Below, in pieces: positions 1 to 5,596 of a stretch of 6,974 nucleotides of DNA. Source of the stretch: Planctomycetes bacterium SM23_32 (GTDB lineage: Bacteria > Planctomycetota > Brocadiia > SM23-32); contig LJUE01000123.1 in NCBI GenBank assembly GCA_001303885.1, positions 1 to 6,974 of the forward strand. Direction: 5' to 3'. Under the pieces are notes generated by a model. The model was given only the letters and a program-made list of their open reading frames with translations. It did not search any database and was not told the origin of the DNA. Numbering within the stretch: the stretch's first letter is position 1; every line of letters begins with the position of its first letter. Both the position numbers and the translations under genes were made by a program.

Positions 1-1288
1 CGAGGCCTTCGAGCTGGCCCTGCGCGCCGCCGTGGCCCTGCACTGCGCCCTGAGCCGCCCCACTTCCTTCGACCGCAAGAACTACTACTACCCCGACCTG
101 CCCAAGAACTACCAGATCAGCCAGAACCACTGCAACCTGGGCACCGACGGTTTCCTGGAGATCCCCGGGGACGGCGAGCGGCGCCGGGTCGGCATCCTGA
201 ACGTCCACCTAGAAGAAGACGCGGGCAAGAACCTGCACGTCGAGCGGCCCGGCGCCGACTACAGCCTGGTGGACCTGAACCGCGCCGGCACGCCGCTGCT
301 GGAGATCGTCAGCGCCCCCGACCTGCACGACGTCGAGGAGGCCGACGCCTACATGCAGACGCTGCGCCAGGTGCTGCTCTACACCCGGGTCTCGGACTGC
401 AAGATGCAGGAGGGGTCGCTGCGCTTCGAGGCGAGCATCAGCATGCGGCCGGCCGGAAGTGACGGGCTCGGCACGCGGGTGGAGATCAAGAACCTGAACT
501 CGATGAAGGCCGTGCGCGGGGCGCTCGCCTTCGAGGTGGGCCGCCAGGGAAGGCTCCTCAGGAAAGGGCAGGCCGTCCAGCAGGAGACGCGCCTCTGGGA
601 CGAGGTCCGGGAGCGCACGGCCCGCATGCGCTCCAAAGAGGAGGCGCAGGACTACCGCTACTTCCCCGAGCCGGACCTGCTGCCCGTCGAGGTGGACGAC
701 GAGATGCTGGAGCGGGTCCGCGCCGCCGTGCCGGAGCTGCCGCTGGAACGGCGGCGGCGGTTCGCCGAGCAGCTCGGGCTCAGCGACTACGAGGCCCGGG
801 TGCTCACCGACGACCGGGAGCTGGCCGACTACTTCGAGGCCTGCCTGGCGGCCCACGACAGCCCCAAGAGCATCGCCAACTGGCTCATGAACGAGGTGCT
901 CCGCGAGCTGAGGGCACGCGGCATCGGCATTGGCGCGTTCGCCATCGAGCCGGAGCGGCTGGCCGGGCTTGTGGGCCTGACCGACGAAGGGACGATCAAC
1001 GCCGCCGTCGCGCGCGCCGTCATGGGCAGGATGATCGAGACGGGCGAGGATGCCGCGACGCTGGTCAGCGAGGAGGGCCTGGAGCAGGTCAGCGACGAGT
1101 CGGCGCTGGAGGGCGTCATCGAGCAGGTGATCGCGGAGAACCCCCAGGCCGTGCAGGACTACCTGGCCGGCAAGGAGCAGGCCGTCGGGCCGCTGGTGGG
1201 CCAGGTGATGCGGGCCACCGGCGGCACGGCCGACCCCCGGCTGGCCAACCGGATGCTGCGCGCGAAGCTGGACGCCATGGACGGCTGA
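1..1288 (+). CDS. gatB: Asp-tRNA(Asn)/Glu-tRNA(Gln) amidotransferase subunit B, 5'-truncated by window edge
   Basis: GatB is the kinase/tRNA-binding subunit of the cytoplasmic GatCAB complex, which converts Glu-tRNA(Gln) and Asp-tRNA(Asn) to Gln-tRNA(Gln) and Asn-tRNA(Asn). The reading frame is open from base 2 (EAFELALRAA...), so about 428 residues are visible; the family is about 475, so roughly the first 45 are missing. Visible GatB landmarks, in order: FDRKNYYYPDLPKNYQISQ (nt 68-124), HLEEDAGK, the signature VDLNRAGTPLLEIV (about nt 269-310), EGSLRFEASISMRP, TRVEIKNLNSMKAVRG, QETRLWDE and MRSKEEAQDYRYFPEPDL. The C-terminal YqeY-like tRNA-binding tail follows, with GTINAAVARAVMGRM, IAENPQAVQDY and GKEQAVGPLVGQVM. 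The stop is TGA at 1286-1288. After YQISQ the sequence is NHCNLGTDGF where most GatB proteins I recall have a YDxPI-like stretch; this is a modest divergence away from the main motifs. gatA/gatC would lie outside the window if linked. Confidence 0.97.
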   Translation, partial: EAFELALRAAVALHCALSRPTSFDRKNYYYPDLPKNYQISQNHCNLGTDGFLEIPGDGERRRVGILNVHLEEDAGKNLHVERPGADYSLVDLNRAGTPLLEIVSAPDLHDVEEADAYMQTLRQVLLYTRVSDCKMQEGSLRFEASISMRPAGSDGLGTRVEIKNLNSMKAVRGALAFEVGRQGRLLRKGQAVQQETRLWDEVRERTARMRSKEEAQDYRYFPEPDLLPVEVDDEMLERVRAAVPELPLERRRRFAEQLGLSDYEARVLTDDRELADYFEACLAAHDSPKSIANWLMNEVLRELRARGIGIGAFAIEPERLAGLVGLTDEGTINAAVARAVMGRMIETGEDAATLVSEEGLEQVSDESALEGVIEQVIAENPQAVQDYLAGKEQAVGPLVGQVMRATGGTADPRLANRMLRAKLDAMDG

Positions 1289-1320
1289 AGAGGGGCGAGG
1301 GCCGTGAGGAGGACGACGGC

Positions 1321-2127
1321 ATGCAGTGGCTGGAGCTGACGTCGGAGGATTTCGAGCAGGCCGTGCGGCGGGCCGACGGGCTCTGCCTGCTGCCGTTCGG
1401 CGCCGTCGAGCGCCACGGCCCCCACCTGCCCATCGGCGCCGACCAGATCACGGCGGACGCCGTCGCCCGCGCCGCCGCCGAGGAGGAGCCGGCCGTCGTC
1501 TTCCCCTCCTACTGCTTAGGCAAGATCTTCACCGCCCGGCACTACGCCGGCACGCTGGCGCTGACCCGCCGCCTGCTGCTGCCCTTGCTGGAGGCCACGG
1601 TGGAGGAGATCGCGCGCAACGGGTTCGACAGAATCCTCATCGTCAACGGCCACGGCGGCAACAGGAGCCTGCTGCACTTCTTCCTGCGCTCCCTGCTGGA
1701 GGAGCCGCGCGACTACGTCGTCTACGCCAGCGACTACTACGAGATGGAGGAGGGCCCGCGCCGCATGTGGCACGAGATGCGCGCCAGCGACTACGGCGGC
1801 CACGCCGACGAGATGGAGACCAGCATGATGCTCCACGTCCGGCCCGACCTGGTGGACATGGACCTCGTGCCGGAGGTCGAGGACGGGCTCTCGCGCGGGC
1901 GCACGGCCGACCTGCCCGGCCTGAGCACTTCGATAAGCTGGTACGCCGACCACCCCACCCACTACGCCGGCGACGCGCGCGAGGCCACGCCCGAGAAGGG
2001 CGCGTTCATGTTCCGCGCGTGCGTGGAGAAGGTCGTGAGGCAGATGCGGGCCATCAAGGCGGACGAGATGAGCCCGGCGCTCCAGCAGGAGTTCTACCGA
2101 AGGTCGGATCACTCCGGCGCGCCGTAG
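1321..2127 (+). CDS. creatininase-family metal-dependent amidohydrolase
   Basis: The 268-residue protein matches the creatininase fold (creatinine amidohydrolase, FAPy deformylase ArfB, mycofactocin peptidase MftE), which is usually 230-270 residues long. These enzymes hydrolyse C-N amide bonds with a two-metal centre. Visible motifs are PFGAVERHGPHLPIGAD (residues 25-41, giving metal ligands E30, H32 and D41), an FTARHYAGTLAL segment in place of the usual EHxxFPGTISL (72-81), VNGHGGNRS (108-116, ligand H111) and HADEMETS (161-168, ligand and catalytic Glu region, usually HAGExETS). All expected ligands are present, so it should be active. The start is supported by GAGGAGG at 1306-1312, 8 nt before ATG. 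It lies 32 bp after gatB and is probably co-transcribed with it. Its last 19 bp overlap the 3' end of the convergent radical SAM gene. The substrate cannot be read from sequence; true creatininase is only one of several activities in the family. Confidence 0.93.
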   Translation: MQWLELTSEDFEQAVRRADGLCLLPFGAVERHGPHLPIGADQITADAVARAAAEEEPAVVFPSYCLGKIFTARHYAGTLALTRRLLLPLLEATVEEIARNGFDRILIVNGHGGNRSLLHFFLRSLLEEPRDYVVYASDYYEMEEGPRRMWHEMRASDYGGHADEMETSMMLHVRPDLVDMDLVPEVEDGLSRGRTADLPGLSTSISWYADHPTHYAGDAREATPEKGAFMFRACVEKVVRQMRAIKADEMSPALQQEFYRRSDHSGAP

Positions 2128-2999
2128 ACCTGCGGCGGCCCGAGGCATTCGGGGAACCTGTCCCGGAGCGCGCGCCGGACCTCGTAGCAGAACTGGCAGG
2201 CGTCCACGTATTCAACCGCGTGCGCCACGCCGTACTGCTCGGCCAGCGCCGTCGGCCCGCCCCTGAGCAGCGGCCCGACGATGGGGTGGGCGTCCGGGTC
2301 GTAGCCGGCCACCAGCTCGGCGAAGGGGGTGCGCCACATGTTGCCCATCAGCAGGCCCTGGCAGAGGTGCACGTTGCCATAGGCGTCTGCATGGACGCGC
2401 CCGGGGTCGGCCAGGTTCTCGTGGGGGCACTCGGCGAACCGGCCGCATGGCCGCGTCGGCAGGCTGGGCGCGAGCGTCTCGGCGGCGCGGCCGCGGAACA
2501 TCACGCCGCCGGTCACGGCCGGCTCGCCCCCTTCGCCCTGCCCGACGGAGGGCGGCTCGGTCCGCAGTTCGGACACGCCCACGCCGAGCGCCCGGGCGGC
2601 GACCAGGGCGTTCTGGGCCGGGCTGGGCTCCTGCTCGCCGTAGTGGAGCGGGTCATCGCTCACGCAGAGGCTGGAGAGCCCCGCCTGGCAGAGGGGGGCC
2701 AGCCAGGCTTCGGCGTCCTCGGGCGAGGTGGCCCAGTAGCCGTTGGTGACGATCCCCGCCTTGAAGCCCTTCTGCGCGGCCAGACTGACCCCTTCCAGCA
2801 GGATGGGGTAGAAGAGGAACGGCTCGCCGCCCTCGAAGAACACGCCCTCGATCGTGCCGAGGCCGGTGAGGTCGTCCAGCGCCCGGCGGATCTGCGCCAG
2901 CGTGAACGTGCCCGGCGCGTCGGGCGCGCCGAAGACGAAGCAGTGGTCGCACCGGCTGGTGCACTTGTAGGTCAGCAGGAAGTGGACGCCTTTCAGCAT
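2109..2999 (-). CDS. radical SAM protein with SPASM/twitch-like C-terminal cysteine cluster
   Basis: This is a 296-residue radical S-adenosylmethionine enzyme of unknown substrate. The 4Fe-4S/SAM motif is CTSRCDHC (C13, C17, C20; CX3CX2C), and it is followed by the SAM-binding FEGGEPF motif (GGEP at 57-60) and TNGYWAT (85-91). A second cysteine set sits at C185, C191, C213, C268, C271 and C285. It includes GNVHLC (G208-x4-C213), the GX4C element typical of SPASM or twitch domains that hold auxiliary iron-sulfur clusters. It is not the full seven-cysteine SPASM pattern, so one auxiliary cluster or a partial domain is likely. SPASM proteins include peptide maturases and anaerobic sulfatase activators. 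No obvious precursor peptide or sulfatase lies in the window. The start ATG (2997-2999) has GGAGA 7 nt upstream. The gene is last in the minus-strand series, 43 bp after the small DUF6504-like gene, and converges with the creatininase gene. Confidence 0.92.
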   Translation of the reverse strand: MLKGVHFLLTYKCTSRCDHCFVFGAPDAPGTFTLAQIRRALDDLTGLGTIEGVFFEGGEPFLFYPILLEGVSLAAQKGFKAGIVTNGYWATSPEDAEAWLAPLCQAGLSSLCVSDDPLHYGEQEPSPAQNALVAARALGVGVSELRTEPPSVGQGEGGEPAVTGGVMFRGRAAETLAPSLPTRPCGRFAECPHENLADPGRVHADAYGNVHLCQGLLMGNMWRTPFAELVAGYDPDAHPIVGPLLRGGPTALAEQYGVAHAVEYVDACQFCYEVRRALRDRFPECLGPPQVYGAPE

Positions 3000-3042
3000 G
3001 GCGGCGTCTCCGCGTGTTGGCGGCCCGGATGGGCGGGCGGAT

Positions 3043-3309
3043 TCAACGGTCGAGCCTTCTGTAGAGGACCCAGTACTTCCGGCCCGGGCCGCGATGGAAG
3101 TAGAGCTCGAGGCGCTCGCACGTCGTGGTCTCGACCACGTAATGGTCCCGGTGGCGGCGGCGCCACCACGTCTTGCGGAAGTCGAAGGAGCGCCAGCGCC
3201 GCTCCACGTCGGCTACCTCGTACTCCCTGCCCCGCCAGGCGAAGGAGGCCGGCAGCCCGGACTCGCGGGAGCGGCGCACCTCGATCTCGTCGCCGATGAA
3301 CTCCGTCAT
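3043..3309 (-). CDS. small Trp/Arg-rich protein, DUF6504-like
   Basis: The protein has 88 residues from the preferred ATG at 3309, with no signal peptide or membrane segment. It begins MTEFIGDEIEVRRS and contains LPASFAWRGREYEV (19-32), RRW (37-39), KTWWRRRHRDHYVVET (46-61), LELYFHR (67-73) and YWVLYRRLD (79-87). This order (GxxIEV, WRGRxYxV, a central W and WWRRR, YxVET, ELY, and a final WxLYRxxD) matches what I remember of DUF6504, a short beta-rich domain found alone or at the end of ImuB-type translesion polymerase factors. That family call is from memory and not from a search. The high Arg/Trp content would suit nucleic-acid binding, but this is inference. A GTG 27 bp upstream (3336) would add MSLAEGNRP. 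The ATG is chosen because GGAAGGGAA lies 7 nt before it and similarity begins at MTEFIG. It sits 87 bp after the zinc-knuckle gene and 43 bp before the radical SAM gene. Confidence 0.8.
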   Translation of the reverse strand: MTEFIGDEIEVRRSRESGLPASFAWRGREYEVADVERRWRSFDFRKTWWRRRHRDHYVVETTTCERLELYFHRGPGRKYWVLYRRLDR

Positions 3310-3316
3310 CGGGCGG

Positions 3317-3325
3317 TTCCCTTCC
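3317..3325 (-). promoter_or_regulatory. ribosome binding site deciding the start of the DUF6504-like gene
   Basis: On the minus strand this reads GGAAGGGAA, 7 nt before the ATG at 3309. It lies inside the longer reading frame that would begin at GTG 3336, so it argues for initiation at the ATG. Confidence 0.55.
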
Positions 3326-3343
3326 GCGAGGGACACCTGCGAT

Positions 3344-3372
3344 TACCTACAGGAGAGCCCGAGCGAAAGCAA
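3344..3372 (-). promoter_or_regulatory. weak candidate internal promoter before the DUF6504-like gene
   Basis: In the 87-bp gap after the zinc-knuckle gene the minus strand reads TTGCTT (3367-3372), a 17-nt spacer, then TAGGTA (3344-3349); GGTAAT (3342-3347) is an alternative -10 with a 19-nt spacer. The match to the sigma70 consensus is poor (three of six and two to four of six). The -35 hexamer is the same TTGCTT seen before alr. The stretch is the least GC-rich part of the gap, which is why it stands out. No inverted repeat followed by T residues is visible in the gap, so read-through from upstream is at least as likely. Confidence 0.2.
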
Positions 3373-3396
3373 GGGCCGGCGTCACCGCCCGACGGC

Positions 3397-4332
3397 TCAC
3401 TGCTGCTGCGCCAGCTGGTCCAGGAGCTTCATGACCGACGGCTCGTCGCCCTCGATCAGCACCGGCCCCAGGGCGCCGCGCGCGTGCACGGCGTGCAGGA
3501 GCACGTCAATGCACATCATCTGCCGCTGCGGCGTCGCGCAGTCCGGCCAGTCGCGGCAGAACTCCGCAACCGGCTCGGGACATCCCGTGACCAGGTTCCG
3601 GTCGCGGTAGAGCCGGCGCCAGGACTCCCACGTGAACTCGTGCCCGCAGGCCGCGCATTGCAGGCGTTCGGCGCGCCGTTTCTGGCGCTTGCGGTAGGCG
3701 CGCCAAGGCATCTGACGGCCGCACTGCGGGCAGACGAGCCTCCCCGGTTCGTGCAGGGCCGCCCCGCCGCACCGGGGGCACTCGACCTGCTCGGGCTCAG
3801 CCTCGCCGCCGGCGGCATGGGCGGCCGCGTCGCGGTCCGGGCGCCTGATCCGCCGGCCGCAGTGCGGGCACGGCAGCCACACGCGGCGGCTGACCGAGCT
3901 GCGGTAGCCCTGCCAGGTCCATTCCTTGCCGCAGGCGCGGCACGTGAGGCGGTTCTCGGCGTAATGCCAGTCCAGGCGCCGCGTGCAGTCGAAGCAGAGC
4001 GGCACGTGCCGCAGAGCCTGGCGGCACTGCACCCACGTGAGCCGCCGCCGGCACTCCGGACAGGGAAACTGCGGGTCGGAGCCTGGCCGGGCCTGCCGCC
4101 GTGCGCGGCGCTTCGGCCGATGGACGATCTCGCCGCACTCAGGGCACGGCACCTCGCCCTCGCTGATCGCACGGTGCACGGCGAGCACGTCGTGGCAGCG
4201 GGCGTCCAGCCCCCAGCCGACGCGGGCGAGCAGGCCCTCGTCGTAGAAGCCCGCCTTGCCGGCGGCGTAGAGGCGCCGGATGAGGGCCGGCCTCACCGGC
4301 GGAGCCCAACGCGCCTGGCTCTCGGGCGGCAT
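3397..4332 (-). CDS. multi-zinc-knuckle (eight CxxC) protein of unknown function
   Basis: I do not recognise a named family for this 311-residue protein. Residues 1-60 carry an apparently helical N-terminus (LIRRLYAAGKAGFYDEGLLARVG). Then come eight CxxC pairs starting at residues 63, 91, 113, 131, 155, 185, 201 and 226, most written CPxCG or CxxCG as in zinc ribbons. Five of them (91, 113, 131, 201, 226) have Trp exactly nine residues after the first Cys, and four of these continue W-x2-[CYW]-R, so the region is an internal repeat. Residues 246-311 form a different C-terminal segment (RNLVTG, further cysteines at 251, 259, 265 and 274, then GPVLIEGDEPSVMKLLDQL). There is no signal peptide or membrane segment. 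Nucleic-acid or protein binding is an inference from the zinc ribbons. The chosen ATG at 4332 follows the HD-Pnk stop by 4 nt and has GGAGG 9 nt upstream; a longer version would start 96 bp earlier inside HD-Pnk with low-complexity sequence and is unlikely. Confidence 0.85.
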   Translation of the reverse strand: MPPESQARWAPPVRPALIRRLYAAGKAGFYDEGLLARVGWGLDARCHDVLAVHRAISEGEVPCPECGEIVHRPKRRARRQARPGSDPQFPCPECRRRLTWVQCRQALRHVPLCFDCTRRLDWHYAENRLTCRACGKEWTWQGYRSSVSRRVWLPCPHCGRRIRRPDRDAAAHAAGGEAEPEQVECPRCGGAALHEPGRLVCPQCGRQMPWRAYRKRQKRRAERLQCAACGHEFTWESWRRLYRDRNLVTGCPEPVAEFCRDWPDCATPQRQMMCIDVLLHAVHARGALGPVLIEGDEPSVMKLLDQLAQQQ

Positions 4333-4336
4333 CGGC

Positions 4337-5596
4337 TTACGCCTCCGCCGGGGGCCAGTAGCGGCGTGCGTCGCCCCCGGCGCCGACCACGAAGTGGCGG
4401 TCGGCCTCGTAGAGGGCGGGCGGCTCAATGAGGCGGTGCTGTTTGCGGACCACGCCTTCCGGCACGCTGCGCTGCCGCTCCTGGTTACGCTCGAGGACCT
4501 CCGCCAGGCTTACGTCGAAGAAGTAGCTCACGATCTCGGCCCCGCACCAGCGCGCCGCCTGCACGGGCATGCTGCGGAGCGCCTCGGAGTAGTTGGTGGC
4601 GTCGAACGTCGCCTCCTCGCCCTCGCGCAGCCGCTCGCGCAGGCGGTCCATGCATCGCTGGAAGACCAGGTAGTTCTGGCTCTGGTCGGCCGGATCGCCG
4701 GTGAGCTCCTGGCGCATGCGGTCGGAGGAGACGATGGTCGTGTGCGCGAGGTGCTCGAGCGCCCAACTCGACTTGCCGCATCCGGCCGAGCCCACCAGCA
4801 GGTGCAGCCGCCCCCGGGGCAGCGAGCGCTCCTGGCGCAGCCGCTCGACGAACCACTGCTCTTCACCCATGCGCGCGATCAGCTCGAAGTAGCGGAGCGC
4901 GTTCAGGCCGCGGTGCAGCTCGGCGGGCTCCTGCCAGCCGCACTGCTGCACGCGCTCCGGCCCGAGCGGGCCGGCGTAGGGGCCGTCGAAAGCGCCAAGC
5001 CCCTGGGCCCGCCGCCGGAAGGCTTCCAGCGCATCGCCGGCCTGCCCCTGGTCCCCGCCCGCCGCGCGCAGCTCCGCCCGCCCCAGGTGATAAAGCGCCC
5101 GGAGGTCGAGCCGGCACGACATCCTGCGGTATGTGGCCGCCGGCGCGCCCGACCTCACCAGGCCGACGGCCTTGCTGTGCGCCAGGATGAGCGCCGCCGC
5201 GTGCTCGCGCACGGCGAACGGCAGGCCCCACGCCCGCATCCGGTCCCGCATCAGGCGCACGCTCTCGCGCGCGTGCGGCACCGCAAGGCGGGAACGGCCC
5301 GGCCGGGGCGAGCAGACCTCAGGCAACCCCACGTGCTGGAAGAGGGCCGCCACGTAGGCGGCCGGCATGCCCGTCCACCACGGGCGAAGGGCGGGCGGCC
5401 CCGACGGCTCGGACGCCGGCGGCGGGTCCTCCAGCAGCGCGTCCATCACGGCCTGCGTGTGCTCCAGGAGCGAGCGCTCGCCGCAGGGGAGGTCCCGCAG
5501 CGTGGAGAGGAAGGGGAGTTCCTCGGGGCGGCGGTCCAGCGCGACGGCCAGGTCAAGCCGCTCCGCGCTTGCGAGGCGTGCCGGGAAGCTCTTCAT
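4337..5596 (-). CDS. HD-Pnk: degenerate HD domain fused to 5'-OH polynucleotide kinase
   Basis: This 419-residue protein matches the architecture of bacterial HD-Pnk, described from Runella slithyformis as a DNA/RNA end-healing enzyme with an N-terminal HD 2',3'-phosphoesterase and a C-terminal 5'-OH kinase. The kinase half (about 262-404) is convincing: P-loop GSAGCGKS (269-276), VSSDRMRQEL (289-298) like the SSD of clostridial and T4 Pnkp, DQSQNYLVFQ (304-313), the TFDATN motif (330-335) and a lid-type RNQERQRSVPEGVV (370-383). The N-terminal half has HD-type elements: SLLEHTQAVMDAL (His46), PHARESVRLMRD (His108), LILAHSK (His140) and LDLRALYHLGRAEL (163-176). The central motif, however, reads ALFQHVGLPE (84-93) instead of FHDxGKP, so the HD pair is Gln87-His88. 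The phosphoesterase may be lost or altered; the kinase looks intact. The start ATG at 5596 has no clear Shine-Dalgarno and lies within the last 44 bp of alr, suggesting coupling. The zinc-knuckle gene starts 4 nt after its stop. Confidence 0.88.
   Translation of the reverse strand: MKSFPARLASAERLDLAVALDRRPEELPFLSTLRDLPCGERSLLEHTQAVMDALLEDPPPASEPSGPPALRPWWTGMPAAYVAALFQHVGLPEVCSPRPGRSRLAVPHARESVRLMRDRMRAWGLPFAVREHAAALILAHSKAVGLVRSGAPAATYRRMSCRLDLRALYHLGRAELRAAGGDQGQAGDALEAFRRRAQGLGAFDGPYAGPLGPERVQQCGWQEPAELHRGLNALRYFELIARMGEEQWFVERLRQERSLPRGRLHLLVGSAGCGKSSWALEHLAHTTIVSSDRMRQELTGDPADQSQNYLVFQRCMDRLRERLREGEEATFDATNYSEALRSMPVQAARWCGAEIVSYFFDVSLAEVLERNQERQRSVPEGVVRKQHRLIEPPALYEADRHFVVGAGGDARRYWPPAEA
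4342..4346 (-). promoter_or_regulatory. ribosome binding site of the zinc-knuckle gene, inside the HD-Pnk 3' end
   Basis: The minus strand reads GGAGGCGTAAGCCGATG: GGAGG, the HD-Pnk stop TAA (4337-4339), 4 nt, then the ATG at 4332. The Shine-Dalgarno sequence is 9 nt from the start and is crossed by ribosomes finishing HD-Pnk, an arrangement typical of translational coupling and re-initiation. Confidence 0.65.

Noticed and set aside
209..856. A 215-codon minus-strand open frame inside gatB
   Set aside because: It is antisense to unmistakable GatB sequence and has a biased, motif-free translation.
1326..3299. A 657-codon plus-strand open frame crossing the creatininase, radical SAM and DUF6504-like genes
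   Set aside because: Its product is a low-complexity Arg/Ala/Pro/Gly string. It spans genes of both strands that have clear family motifs, so it is a by-product of high GC.
3310..3396. LexA-type box or riboswitch before the DUF6504-like gene, given the repair hypothesis
   Set aside because: No palindromic operator or conserved aptamer-like structure was visible in this 87-bp gap.
4333..4428. A 32-residue N-terminal extension of the zinc-knuckle protein
   Set aside because: It would lie inside the HD-Pnk coding sequence and is low-complexity, while ATG 4332 has a good Shine-Dalgarno and the usual coupled spacing.
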